Below, one piece after another: positions 36,501 through 51,500 of a stretch of DNA of 64,000 nt; the stretch's first letter is position 1, and every line of letters starts with the position of its first letter. The translations under genes and the position numbers were made by a program. Source of the DNA: Hymenolepis diminuta (Eukaryota > Platyhelminthes > Cestoda > Cyclophyllidea > Hymenolepididae); contig CAADRB010000100.1 in NCBI GenBank assembly GCA_900708905.1, positions 24,221-88,220 on the forward strand. The letters run 5' to 3'. The notes beneath the pieces are model-generated. The model saw nothing but the letters and a program-made list of their open reading frames with translations, made no database searches and was not told the origin of the DNA.

Positions 36501-39500
36501 AGTGAGAATGCAGCAAGGTCACTAAAGTGTCCTGATTCATTGGTTGCTTTTCTACTTGATGTGTACGATTTATATCCCGATGTTATAATGTTCAAAAGTT
36601 GAAATTTCAGGATTTGACCCTTAAGTACGTTCATATTCGTGATACTCGGAGCTTATTGACAAGTTGATTATCTCTTTTAATAACCAGAGTAAAGTTAAAT
36701 TACAAGAAAATTATTTTTGAGGACGATTCCAGTTTCAACTATATTGAAACATTTTTACCTTAATTGACGAGCTTATCACTATACTTAAAGTAAAAATGTA
36801 TGTTTCCAAATGTTGGATTTTATTGAAATAACAAATAGTCCAAAGAAAAATGAAATTTTGGCTCGATTGTCTATATTAGGGCGGGAATATCTACTCTCTA
36901 ATGCGTTTAGGTTCTTAAAAAGTGACAGCCACTCCCATCCCATCCAAGTGCGGTGAAATAAAACAGAAAAAAAAACAAATTGATTCACTTTAATGACTCA
37001 GCTACGCCACTGATTAAATTACCTACTATCCGATAGAGATAATTAAATAAACGAACCCAGAATTAGTTTAAGGATCTACGCTCTCAATAGGGAAATAAAC
37101 GAGCATTACTTAACTCTATATGATGAAAAATCTTGTCATTTTGACACATGACAAGGAGAGAGAATGGAAAGCCCTATAATTTTATAAGATTTCTTACAAG
37201 AAAGGGGAAAAAATTTAACGAAAATTGATGATTTTCAGGTCACCCCATTATGCGTGTCCGGAAGTGATTCGGGTAAGATGGAATCCCCTTGTCCCCTTAT
37301 CTGTCTCCCCTTCTTTTCTCCTCCTCCTCCTCATGTGTCGTCGTGTTCTTGCATGCGTGCAACTTTCCTGTTGTTTTGTTCACTGTTCATTGTTGTCCCT
37401 GGAGAGTTATTTTACAATTAAGGAAAGTATGAATGTTAAATTCTATTTCTCATTGCCGTTATGTAAAAATGAAGCATGCAAGCTTTCTTAAAATGGAAAC
37501 GATGAAGAAGCGAATATATAGGGAACATGTGCATGACAAATGGCATGAAGCCACTGAATGAGAAATACTAAACTCGGAACTATTTTTTGATAAGCCATTG
37601 CAAGCCGTTTAATTACCGGATTGAAAATCGAAAAACTTTCCTACGAAGTTATGATAAGATGGTAATTGCGCTTTCGTTAAAATGTTCTTTTTAGCAGGGC
37701 TTTCTTCGTAGATTAGTGTGGATGAAAAAATCGTGTATTATTACTTCGTCCATTGGTCAAAAGATCAGTTATGAGTTGGGCTACGAAATAAATAGATGTG
37801 AAGAAGTGAATGAAAAAATACAGATAATTCAAATAGATGTCGATGATCCTTTGTCTTCAAGACCATCTTGGCTTGTGATATTGACGTGTAGCTTTAAAGA
37901 ATGTTCAGGGAACAATCGCTTTGAATGTTAATATTAATGAATGGAGTTTTACATCCATATACGATAATAACTACGTATTTCACAAGTCAGATCTTATTCA
38001 ATAAATAGAGGAAGTTTTACACTGGACACTGTGTAAGCTTAGAAGGTCTCGTGGTGTGGCATCTCCATTTCTTGGCTAAGTGGTTTACTCTGGGCCGATT
38101 TAAAAATACGAAAATTCAAGGAAAAACATTTCAGAAATAGCATATTCGACTATCTAGTGTTATGATTTATAGCCACAGCTAACATTATTAGTACGAAGTT
38201 TATAATAATAAGAAAAAATAAAATAAACTACATGGTAGATTCATGCCTAATGAGACCCATATCAGTGGACGTACAATTATCGATGTGGGTCTTTTAACCA
38301 TTAACTATAAATTCAGCGACCAGATATGCGGTAAAGGAATAGTGTTTCAAAATTAGGAGAGATGGATATGTGAATTGAGGAATGAAAAACTGCATTATGT
38401 GGGAGAAGTTATCCATAGTTACTTGAACAGTCGCCAATAAAATGGATGTGACTTGTGCATGGCTACAAATGAATGCAAGTGTAATCGATTGGATGGCAGT
38501 ATATTAAATCATTCGCTTATTGGACTACTAAACGGACCTGAATGACCTTAAGAATAATACATTCTCGTTATAATTTATCGCCGCATTAATTTAAAGTGTT
38601 CAACAGAGCTGTTTAAGATCTTTTTTGTTTATTATTTTCCATTTATTATCGTTGTAACTGTACAGTGCATGCTTCAATGATGTGTTGAAAAACCAATGCA
38701 TTCGTAAACATTCAAAACTCGAGAAGAGTGCATTCCATATGATCTCGCATGATCGCAAAATAAGACCGATTTCATTTTAAAAAAATATTTTTTTCCCAGG
38801 GAGAAAAATATGATGGCCGAAGAGCAGATGTTTGGTCCTGTGGGGTAATCCTATACGCGCTGCTAGTGGTCAGTTTCAATGTTAATAAATATTTTCATCT
38901 CTAAAGTCTTTGTTACAGTTCTTGAGGTAAAGTTTATTATTATTATTTTATTCGGCACCGCTATAATGCTTAAAAGCCTAGTTCCTGAAACAAAAGGAAT
39001 ATCTTTAAATTTTCAGCATTTCCCTTTTTCTTCTGATGCAAAAATGAACAAAAGTTGAAATTTTTATCCATCACTCATTGATCCGTTATTTTATATGACG
39101 GAAACACTAATAAGATTTGAAATTGATTTTAACCAAAAGAAAATAACAAGAGTTTACCTTATCTTTCCCTTTTTCCTTCTCCACTTATCTCTTCCTCTCT
39201 AGCTCTAACTTTGCTGCTTTTCAATTTTAGGGAGCTCTGCCATTTGACGATGACAATTTGCGCAATCTGTTGGAAAAAGTGAAGAAAGGAAACTTTCAAA
39301 TTCCTCCCTTTGTTCCACCTGATTGCCAAGCTCTCCTTCGAGCTATGATTGAAGTTGACCCAAAAAAGAGGATTTCGGTGAGTTGCGTTGCATTGTGTCG
39401 CTTAGCAACATGATACAATACTATTACTGCTTGTGCCTATTCCTCAGTCATCTGATTTACCATGCACTTTTCCCAACAAATGATTATAAAGTGCAATAAA

Positions 39501-42500
39501 ACAACAACTACAACATTCATGAAATCTAATGAACTCTGCTTTGTTAAAAGCTTCTATGATGACTGAATTCTCTTGACTATAAGAAGAGATAAATGAGTTT
39601 AGAAGTCTTGAACGACTACTCAACGCTTCAGTAAGCTCTAAACGTCGTCAACTTGAGCCATTTTAAGAAACTGGAAATCAAATTTTGAAATTTAATTGTT
39701 TGAACGTGAGGATATGACTTGATGATTTAAGAGAACAATCTATTAATACAGAGCTCAAATGAAGTAACTTTTTTATTTTCGTGTCTTAATTTTCTTTTCC
39801 TGCCCAAATCTCTCCTCTACAACTATTATTGGACAGTATCATTGTTCTTCGGATTTAGATACTATTCCGTGATAAGAAATAAAAATGTTTTCTTTAATAT
39901 TATAACACTATTCCAATATCTAGTACTAGGTTAAACTCCTTCTGAGTGAGATATAATTGAGAAACAATTAAATTTCTCAAAAAAAGATTAAGATTTTAAT
40001 TTTACCTTATTGTTATGCTTAAAGTTATCACAAGGAGATCAAATATGACCTTAAATAGAGCAATATCCAGGGCTTTTAACTGGAGTATTTGAAAAAAAAG
40101 ATAACAGGTAAGCCACACGAGTAGATTGTTCGTAAATAAGAATTAAATGAAAAGTAATTTCTTTGTGTTAATTTTTCGTCTTTTTTCAAGTCTACAAAAT
40201 GTCATAATGTAGATATTACATGCGTTCATCTACATGATAAAGGAAAATTATTTACCGAATCACCGAAATATTTTGTGATTGAAAATGCAAACGGATAATG
40301 TTATAGAAGGGTCTCCCAACACAATTAAAATTCGTTGCAAATCAAGACGAAAAGTGAGCCTGTATGGTCTTTACTCTTATTTGTGCATCGAAATTTGAAT
40401 TTACTAAGTTAGTACAGATAAAGTAAGGATGTGAAAATAGCGCGTTGTATTTTGCACGAAACCCGCTCCTCAAGTATGGAAGAATCAAAGTTGTGACGCT
40501 TCTAATAAGTGAGGAGATTTTACTTAAATATGATTTAATTAGGACCAAATAAGACTGATTTGCTTTCATGAGGTCAAAAGATTTTAAAAAAGAGTTTTCA
40601 AGCACTAGCAGAAGAAAAATTACTTCTCGCTGCAGGTTAAAAAGAGTAACTTAGCTGCACGCCGATCAGCCGTATTGACACTCCTCTGTATACTGAATGT
40701 GTACTGTTCTGATTTTAACCCGTCTCATCTCATAGATCGGCGGCATAGGAGTTCATTATAACATCCACAAGTGGAATCCATTGAAAAAATATGTTTTTTT
40801 TTCTATTAAGGTGTATAATGTCACATTGTGATTAGCAACCTCTAGGACCTAATGTTTGCAATTAATCATAAATTTTGTCCTTTGAAAGTCCCCAGTGCAT
40901 TCAAACTATCCATTTTAAAGGATTGGATTGTTTCTGTCCCAATCGTTGAAAATAGCAAAGCAAACAACGCCAATGATATATTAATTTTAAAATGAATAAT
41001 TTAAATTAATTTAAGCATTGTTGTAAAAAGAAATCTCAGATAATTCCCTCCGGAAGTTGAAATATTGGTTCTTATAATAATATAAAATGCTCTTTTTTTA
41101 AAATGTTCTATTTTAAGAACTGCATTCAAATCATAATAATTAAATTTAAAGAGTTATTAATGATTAAAGCATGTATCCTATAATTAAAATCTAACCCACC
41201 GATTTTGTTTGGCTTTTAGTTAAAAGATGTCCTGGTACACCCGTGGGTAACTAGGTAAGAAAAGCCTATTTTCACAGCCATTTTTTGTCCCCTTTTTGTA
41301 AATGTTCCCTCCTTTTAGTCAGAGGTGGCATTCTGACAGTATGGTTCGTACAAATATGAGTTTTGGTTCACCATGAAGAAACGACGTTAGTCTCGCATGT
41401 GTTCGTCACTGAAGTTGGGAGTTTGTAAGAGGAAACTACAAAAGTGGTGGTGGTAGTGGTGAAGGACTTTAGCATACGCGCAATCACATTAACTTGACAT
41501 GGTCAAGCAACTGACTTCACTGTTGTTATACTCGATTATGGACGTCTGTTTACCCCCTTGTCACGTTTGCGAAGATCCTTTATATTTAAAGAACATATAT
41601 TTCGTATAAAGTGCTGCCGACCTAGCCCGATATGTCAGCATCTTTCGGTATTCCTTATACCACGAATTTTGAAAAGTAGGCAGAACATATAACGTATAAA
41701 ATACACTAATATGAATAAGTAGAATTCAGTGTTAAGTTAATATATAATTTTGAAATCGAGAGAAACATTAAAGAAGCTACTTATCTCTGTCCCAGATATG
41801 CCGTTGAAGATGCAAAGTAAGATAAGAATTCCGGGTTACTAGATATTGGGGACTTAGAGCCAAAAAGGGTAAGATGATAAAATTCGGTAGCAATAGTACT
41901 TTAATGAGACGTAGCAGATATAAATAAAGATGAATGAGAAATTACTGGTTAGTTTTCAGTGCTGATCTTGTAAGTAGATATTTACGAGCTTAAAGTTGAT
42001 AAAGCCATTTGAAGTTGATTAAGAGCACTGTTGGAGTCTAGTAGTAAATATAAGATGGTTGAATAATGTACGATGAGAGGGAGAGAGGTTAAGGTCTGGT
42101 GACGCTTTGGCATCCATCAAAACTTTTTACAATGAGTGTATAGTGATTTAGACCATAGTAACAGTTGGATTGACAGTCCACTCATGTTAATTTAATTAAA
42201 AATGGCTTTTTAATATAAACTCCTCAACGCTTATTTAGTATTGATAACCTAACTTACCGAAATATTGAGGAAAGGTAGTAAAGTGGGAGACACTAATGGA
42301 TGATAAAGGAAATATGCTAAGATTTCGCTATTCGAACTTCTATGAAGAGTAAAGTAATGGATCAAGTTATGGGAGACGCAAGAGGTGCAAACTCAAAATG
42401 CAAGGGTTTTGAAACTGGAATATATCGATAGTCGACTTAAAGGAATAGTTGGCCAAATGTTTGCCACTAGAATACTTATAGAAGTAGTAAGAGTAGTGGG

Positions 42501-45500
42501 GCAAGGGGGTAACTGATATTGGAATCAGAAGCACTAATTCCATTGGGAGTCCCTTTATGATGTTCACGTCCCTGTTGAATCTATTTGCGAGTCTGCACAG
42601 GCTTTCCTTTTGGGCTTATTCCAATATTTTTGTTAAATTAACAAGAAATACAGGCTAAATCCCTAACACTAGCAGAAAGTGCTTTTAAATTGCGGATTGG
42701 AGCCAAGAAGTAGGGCCTTCTTTTGATAAAGTCCATTTTTCTTGTTCTCTCGAATAATTTTAATTACAGTATGATTGGATATAATTATTGAAATCGTGAC
42801 TTCGGTCTTCTCATACATGCGCACTGAACAGTATTCCGCTGGTGAATTCCTGGTTATGATATAAGCGTTTATTGATGACTGAAATTAGGGAACCATGTAG
42901 TTGATTAGGAAAAAAGAAAGAAGCATGCTTAAATATTTTGAAGATTTGACATTTTTCTTGCGTTTACAATATTTGTAGTGATCAGGAGCCTCCCCTGCAA
43001 ACGGAGCCTCCAATGTCTCAGGCTGTGCAAACTTCCATCATTCCATCTCGTGAAGATGTTGATCCCGACATTTTCGCTACCATGACATCCTTGCAGTGCT
43101 TTAGAAACGAAGAAAAGCTTTATGATGCTCTTCTTTCTCCCTAGTAAGTTCCAAACTCCTGCAGATTTCCCATACCGTATTATGATTTATGTTGAATTTA
43201 TGTGATTTTTAAAAAGAAAATAACCCTGCTTTCGAGAATGGACTTTATTTAAATACTAAATAAGTTAAGTAATTCATCTATTTATTGTGTGTGTTTTTTA
43301 TCAATGTAAAAGACTTTTAAAAAAATTAAAAATAGTTTTTGAATAGCTTAAGATAATTTATTTTGATTTTCAAAATTTTAATTCTCTGACTTTAATAAGG
43401 CAATTATATTGAGTGGTCATTTCATTTGATATAAAATTTAGCCTCTGATAAATGTGTTAAGTAAGTTTTGCTAATGCATATTGGCTAACTCCTCGATTGT
43501 ACATTCCTCAATACCTCGTTTATCAATCGCCCAGATAATAAGAATAAATGAACAATGAAAAGGCGTCTTCACTGATCGCAACTTACAATCGAGTGTTAAA
43601 TCCGTTGGACAAAAATCACCAGCTGAAGCTTGAATCAAAGGTACGAGGCGGACAGACAGATGTAAAAGTATCAAGCATTATAGGGAGGGTTGGATGTGAT
43701 TAAAAGTAATCGCAAAGACAGGCAAAGATTTGTTCCTAAGTCTTAATTCTTTTGATGGTAAAGAAGGGCTAGTAGAGACCATCAATTGAACTAATTTCCT
43801 ACAAAGACAACTCACAAGACTCAGTGAAGGAAACCATGTGAGCGGAATATCTTAATCTAACGTACAAGGGAAAATTTACCCTACAGGAGCGTAAAATTTT
43901 TTTCATACGTGAGTTAGTTGAGTCCAAGTCGGTAATTTTGTCTGATATACCAAAATATATTCACACAAGTCTTGTTCTGATTATTTGAAAAGACTATTTG
44001 AAGCTCGGACTAGAGAAAAGTGGTTAACTGAAATCCTGGAAATATTTCTGCAGTGTTTGGTTTCCAAAGGCATCATATTGTGATTATGAAACATGTCCCA
44101 TGATTTTTTACAGGCAAAACAAAACAGAGGATTTCTTTTTGAGCAACTTCCTACAGCAAAATAGCTCCAATGTTTTTTTGTCAATGGGAAAATGGAACGA
44201 TATTAGGGAATGTTAAAAAACTCGCATCGCTCACATGCGCAGTTGCTTATTGACTCCATTTCTTCCTTATGAGGCATGAAGAATTGTGGTTTTATATTTA
44301 GCCCCTCTCTCAATCCTCCTCCTATTTGCTGCTTGACCATCTTTCCGCGCCACATACGCAGTAACCTGTGCTGTCGGCCATCACACAGCAGACAAACAAA
44401 CTTGATATTTTCACATCTTTATCGAGGCTATTTAATAGGCAAGGGACCTTTTTATTCCGCATTCAATGGTTAGACTATGAATATTAAGTACCGGGAATCA
44501 AAAAATGTCTTCACAAATGTATTTATTACTTCTCTTTCTTTTTCAATAACTTTCATTAAATTTCAATGTTTAATAATAATTTCCTTCTTACTTATGAAGT
44601 TTGCAAGCGCACGTATACCTTTACGGTATTCAATTCCGGGAGAGATGACGGGCATCAGATAACAGAGTTTTGGCTCTTCTTTCTCATTATCAAATTCTAG
44701 TCGGAGAGCATATAATGATGTTTACTCATCTATCTCTCCCCCTCAGAACTGGATATACTTCCTCTCAAAGGTTTATAATACTACAGAAGCTAGAAATACA
44801 GGTGTTAAGAGGGTAGATGGTTGGATTCAGAGAGTTCGGCCAAACTATCACTATTCTAACATATTACAATCTTGAGCATAAACAAGATGAAAAGAAGATA
44901 AGATATGACAAGTAAGATTAATAGGAAATACCAAAAATCAAATGAAGGAAATGGATGTGAGTTAATAACTTGTTCAGATCTATATATGAAAATAAGGGAA
45001 TGTGTAGATCTAGGTATGAAAGGAAAATATCGACATATGGGCACTGACTCTAAATGTAATAAACCATATTTGGGGGTTTCAGGCTTAGCAAAAGTCATCC
45101 CAGAGGCATAAAAGGAATCACATAGGGTGCCTAAACACTCACTCTCCCTACGTACCTTCACCTTTAACCCGAACACTATTGCATGATAATGGTATCATCC
45201 CGGTGTCTTTGCCATCTCACGAATGAAATCTCGCTAGATTATATCAAATAGGGGCTCTGTAACTTTAAAGATGAGGGCGGCGCCATCACTCAGATTTGAA
45301 ATTTGATCTATTAATGTGGTCAATTTCTTCTTGAATCGGAAAAAATTTGAATTGCATTTTCTTAAACTTGCGTTAAAAGTCATGCTCCAGTTGAACGCTC
45401 TCAAAGATCTCGAGGAATGGAGTATTCAAGAAGAAAGAGGCTCTGACAGCAATTGGATAAATAGAGGAATTTTGGTTTAAATGCTTAGGCTTCCCAGTTT

Positions 45501-48500
45501 ACCTTTCAGCTCTCCACTGTATATTATATATATATATATATATATATTATTAAACATCTATCGGCAGTTGAATTGATTTAAGTTAGTAGCAATAATCTCT
45601 CGTATCATGTAAAAACCCTTCATTCTTTTCAGCGAAAACATGACGTAGTTAACGGAACTATCATTCACTCCTTTTACATACCTACAAAATCTGAAAAATT
45701 AACTTTTGTTTACTGTTTATCACTCACATCCAGATTTGTTTTATTCTCCTTTTAAATGGAAAGGCCCAAACAGTTAAGAAAAATTAGCTGATTTTGTTTA
45801 TTTTTAATCGATTTAAACAAAAGTTCATATCTAAGATACAATTTTAACAGTAGATGCATATCTTTTCAAATGATTATTTTTTAAATTATTAAGTAACCAG
45901 TTTAATATTATATGAATTATCATTTAATATTTGTCATATGAGTATATAAATGTTTATTTACTCATTTATTTTTGCCTGTGGCAAGGCCAAAAGTGTATAA
46001 ATAAACTTCCAAGCTATACGGAGTGTATTTAAAATAATTTCATGATTTTGCATATTGCTCTCACACCTGAACCAAGCTATTACTACTCGGATCGTTTAAA
46101 GGACGTATAATTTTCGATTTTCTTGAAAACATTTCTTTGTTATGCTACAGAGAGTATATGTTTCAGAAATCCATTTTCTAGGAGATGATCTTATCCTACG
46201 CGATTATTCAGTCCTGTCCGCCAAGATTTTATGCGTTAGCTTTTTTCTTGTCTGATTCAGCAATGTGGAATTACAACAAAAAAAGCAAATTCTTGCTTTC
46301 GTAGTTAGTCGCACACAAGCGTTGTTTTCCGATTCATCCTATGCTGGTAGCATTTTTAATATATTAACATAATATAATATATTTAATTGAGGTTTCAGAT
46401 TTTCGCAAAGTTTGAAGGCAAATTGATGAGAATAGCAAATAAACTCAATATAATTGTTAAGAACATTTATTTTCAATGGAATTATTTCCCTTTCGTATGA
46501 TACAGCTCAAGTTCGCAAATTTTAATCATTGGAAGACGCCTGAATACAAAGAAGTGAGATTTTATTTTGGCATTTAAGAAGACTCTCAAAACTCTTCAAG
46601 AAAAGAAAACCATGGCTTGATTTTTAAGGTCTATCATTTAGTCTACTGCTGAATGAAATGCAAAACTAACGTATTCGTAATGTAGGAAAAATTTTGTCAC
46701 GTTAGGTAGAAAGAACTACCGACAGCATTTTTACTAAAGTTTGAGCAACAATTGTTGGACAACAGCAATTTGACAGTTAAATTAAAATACGAGGGAATTA
46801 GATTTTAAACAGTTGATGGCGGGCTGAATTAATGTCAACTTTTGCATGCAAAAAAAACAGCTCTCATTGTAAAATGGCAAAAAAATTTTATTTGGCACTT
46901 CAATTTTGACATTTTAATGAAATTGACATTGATACACGTCTATGCGACTGTATTGTTTATTCCATTTGCGTAAATGGAATACTGGAAATGGATAAGGGAT
47001 TTAATTGCTATTCCGCGATTAAATCCAATTAAAAAAGGCACAGCTTTGATACTAAGACAGTCACAGGGAAAAGTCAGATTGGATCGCAGTGAAATATCGT
47101 GGCAGATGGCCCATTTCTAGGTCACGTATTCACTTAGAGCCGTAAATTTTAGAGCGTTTTGACGATACGTGAACCATGTGGTAGGTAGTCCTGAACTCAT
47201 TTAATACAGCGGTAGCCGTTTAATGTGAATTACCCTTACATATCCTATTCATTTGGGACGGAATAGGGATGATCAATATATATATAACCCACTGTCTCCT
47301 TCTGCACACTGGTCCGTTTAATACTAGACTTATCGTCAAGAAATATTAATCCCAAACTTATTTCGATAATTTTTTCCGATTTTTTGGCCAGATTTTTCTG
47401 AAGTAAAGTAATGTAGTGATGTGCGTAATGGTGAAAAGGCTGATAAAGTAGATTAGGAAGTCAAAATATCTAGGCTTTAGGTTTATTTGAATTCTGGAAG
47501 GTTTGAGTTTTTCGCATTCTCTTAAGAGATGGTATTCTGAGCGATATTCCAAAGTTCAAATTCAATTATTTGAAAGTCATAACGAGATTATATCCACCAT
47601 ATTTAGAGTTTGTTGACAGGCTGATTTAATTCCGTAATTGGTTATAGCACCTTGATTTATTCATATCTTCTCACACCAAAAACTAGGTAGATGAAATTGA
47701 CAGAGATGTTTTAAACATGCCAGAAATCAGAAGGACTGATGACCGATGATTGTTCTCGGACGAAGTTACAAGTAAAATTGTAATTTGCAATCTGACAAAA
47801 CGTTGGTCAAGCTGGTCGCCATTTCATTTAAAGGATTGTGCTGGGTTTATGATATCAGTAAAAAATTTTAGTATGCAATTGTAAAGCTAATGGGTCTTTT
47901 GATATATACGTAAGTGTCTAAACTAAACTGGAATATTTTTTTGTGGTAAATGGAACTTGGAAAAATCAAATTAAGCAAGAATACATTTGAAGTTCCTGCA
48001 TTGTAGAACCCGTGGCCTTTAGCTTTGCACCACAGTTCTCGATGATCTTTGAATACATCTGTAATTATCCTTCACCATCTTTTCAATCGAGCAGTTGGCT
48101 TCTGAACTTCATAGAGTGACGACATGTTCTTGCGTATTTAGTTATCTGGAAGCGTTTATAAGGAGTTTCATTTTAATCACTCTACATATTTAAAGTTCAT
48201 TTTAAGTATATTTTAGTGCAAATGTATAGGCAGTTCAAAGTCAGTGATGATGACTCGTGGAAACTGATACGTCTTGAATTTGCAGTAGAGTTTGACAAAT
48301 ATGAAATAAACAGTTCAATTTGTACTAAGTATCAAGATGTGGTGCAAAGGGAAATAACGTTACATGCCCTAAACTCCCGGATGGGAATGGGGACAATTAA
48401 TCATCAAATAGCCGAATATCCCGCTTTGTGCACTGATGTGTTATCTATCAGACTTCCTATCGGAAGACCATTTATCTATTCAGCGTTTGCATAAATTTTC

Positions 48501-51500
48501 CGCGAAATTTATTTCTGCATTACATCTTCCTATGGGCGATTTGCCGATTCAGCTTTCATACTTCATTGTAAGTATCAACTTTGCTATTATCATTATTAGG
48601 AACGAAATCAATTTTCAAAAGGACTTTTTGATTTTGGGTATAGATAAGTTGTTAAAATTTGTAATTCTAAAGATTTAAGTTGAGCCATAACGTAAATTTT
48701 TAAACAAGGTCCCCTTACATCCTTTTTACTAGACAAATCTGAACTGGTTTGCTAAATGCAAAACTGAGGAAATGGAGAAGAATGCAAGCATTTACTCTTG
48801 AAAATCAGCATTCATCGTAAATTTTATCCAATCTCTAAGCTTCAATAGAGTAGGAAGCTCTCAAACATCTCATGAATGAAAGTCTCAAGGATAAAGGTAT
48901 AATGATTATAAGTAAACCTATAAAGAAATCTTGATCTTCAAATCAGTGTTTCCAAATTGCATTTTCCCCTTTCCCAGTAAAATTTGTACCGAATATTGCA
49001 TATTTCCATGTCCAGATAATGAATCCATTTATTCAAGATCACATCAAAATAAGATTTGGGAAATAGGATGCTTTTCACTTCGAAATTCTTTTCCAGCTTC
49101 GATTCGTCATATTTAGTTCTGAGGTTCGCGATCATAGAAACAGTCTACTCATAGAACATCCGTGGGTACGGTATGGTTATAGGGAAGTACATTATATGAA
49201 TGGTTGCACTGCCAGTTTCTATTACCAAGTTTGTTGTATCCGATGAATATTTTGATTTATCAGAGTTCATCAGTGTTTGAGTAGTAGTTAATTCTATTTC
49301 TGTCCAGATAGTATTTTCAATATCATTTTGATCTAACTACTTGAAGATCAAAATTTTCGGTACAGCCAGACTCTAAATCTTGGTGAATTAGACTTCTGAT
49401 TAAAATACAAGCAATCTTGATTAATTTCTAATCCAGTCCAATACAATGTAGCACATTTAAGTAGTCCGCAATGACGTACGACCCGTCACAAAACGGGTAC
49501 AACCGGTCTGTTAAGTTTGGCCTTGTTTATTAAAAAAGAAATAAAAGATTGAGTTATTATACCTTGTGTTAACTCATTCAAAGGTAACAAATACGTTCAT
49601 AAATTTTACATCATCGCTTCAGAATGATATATTTCAATTTACTTTTGACTAGATTATGAATAAATAATTTTTAACACTGTTTTCTTTTGATGGCTTATGG
49701 AAAGGGGTCTTACGAGTCTTCCTACGAATTACGATCTTTAGTGGTATCTAGCTGACTTTTGTTGAGCGCAAAAAACTCTTTAGGAAGACCTCTAATCATA
49801 GCCCCTTCAGTGATTTGGGCAGTTGAATTGCACATGATGGACTATCAGAAAGTTCATATATTTCGAGGAATTTGAATTTCAGGGTTTAAAGAAATATTCA
49901 GCTACGCAGGAAAGAAAGAATGTGCCGATCATTTGTTTGTTGCAACACTCGAGTAAAAACAAGAAAGAAAAAGTGGTACTTAAATCACATTGCCTGTAAA
50001 GAAGAGAAAGTCACGATGAAACTCGATTCTATTTTTTTCATATCTGGATGCGAAGATTCCCATGATTTATGTGATTCGATTGCCGATTCATAAAAAGGTA
50101 TGAAATAAACAGAAAATAAGTATGAATGATGAAATCCTTCCCTGAATATGACCCCTAGAATTAAAAATGACAGGTCAAACAGAAACCAAGCTGAGAGAAG
50201 AGAAAATGAGAGTCCTCAAATGGAGCATTTTCAATCCCCTGGACCTCACGTTAGACTCAAAATAATTCATAAAATTTTCCTTACTGGTTTCATTTACCAG
50301 AAAAACATTTTGTCTGGCTTTCGTCGAAAATCTGTGTAGATTTAAAGAGAGGTATCTACTCACAAGTCCGATTTTATTGTCGAACCGATGAGAAGGCTAC
50401 CCATTAAGTGTGCAGGTACGATGTCAACTCTGAGCCAAAATAGCACAAACTGAAGTACTGAGTCACCGCTCCTCTCCTCCCCCTTCCCTAGCATTTGCCA
50501 AATACGTCAAAATGATGATCCAAGCTAATCCCAAGCTCGCATATGGACACGTTTCTTGATTTATATTCTGACAGCGCCTTCTGGAGCTCCTCAAATGAAA
50601 ATTTAGTATTAGGAGGTACCGTGTGACCTCTGATTTTACAGACAAACTTCTTAGGGATTTGACGTAGTATGTAGATTGAGACGCCGTCTCTTCTCATTCT
50701 AAAGGCTTTTACAAATGAGCACATTTTATGTTTCTTTTTAGTCATAATACAGAGAAGGTTATTTACTTCCTCCTTCTCGATCGGAAAATTAGAAGCCCCT
50801 GCTATGAAGATCCCGATGAAATTAAGACGCGAAGTAGTACCGGTAAGTTTCACCTTCTTTCTTAGCAAAAATCTATATCTTTTTGACTTAAATGGTTCAC
50901 TAATAAAAGAATCAACCAATATTAATTTGCAGAATGGAATAAAAAAATCACTAAACGGCCATTTTATCTCCCAATTTATGATTGAAAAAAGGGAACTTAA
51001 TCATTTTAAAACATGTGATTTAGAGGTAAATGCCAGTAATATAGATAAACGGCCCAACCCATACTTGATACAGGTGAAACCTAAATCTAATCTATAGTTT
51101 CCTTTCTCTAAAGAGATCGGGAGAAATTAGTAAATTACAAAAGAAAAAATATTGCAAAGCCGCTTTCCGTAGTGAGAAAAATGAGCGGACATTTCTAAAA
51201 CTGCCATTTTAGGAGAAAATTATAAGGGAAGAACATTCTATTTTTCCAATTTGAGTAGAGGTGAATTGTAAGGAGTCTTAACATTTTTCAGTTAGATAGA
51301 TACATTTGTTGAGAAGATCAAGATCTGAGCAAAATAATATTTTACAAGGAAACAGGACAGAAAGAATAGAATCAATACAGATGATATTTTATTATTTTTC
51401 TAATAGTTGAATGGAATCTCATGATATGTTCTTTTGGGTTAAAGTTTATATGGAACTCTTCTTACTCTTACAATAAGTTTTGCAATCTAACGACCCTGTA

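Larger units (their letters stand above)
26979..37238 (+). other. BRSK intron 4 (10.3 kb)
   Basis: The longest intron, splitting the activation loop right after LLETSCG. It contains the assembly gap, a SINE-like fragment (31650-31705), copy 2 of the dispersed repeat (33060-33460), an LTR-like block (34850-35130) and an AT/GT run (36217-36242). No protein-coding exon is supported, although a splice-flanked stretch at 28539-28632 was noticed and rejected. Confidence 0.85.

Noticed and set aside
44755..44778. CCTCAG-AACTGGATATACTTCCTCTC, considered as the missing BRSK exon because it reads WIYFL.
   Set aside because: Exon 9 ends in TA, so an exon starting with A makes TAA; the phase does not work.
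44856..45176. Antisense 106-codon frame with a hydrophobic C-terminal part.
   Set aside because: The hydrophobic residues come from AT-rich DNA, there is no homology I recognise and no splice or start context.
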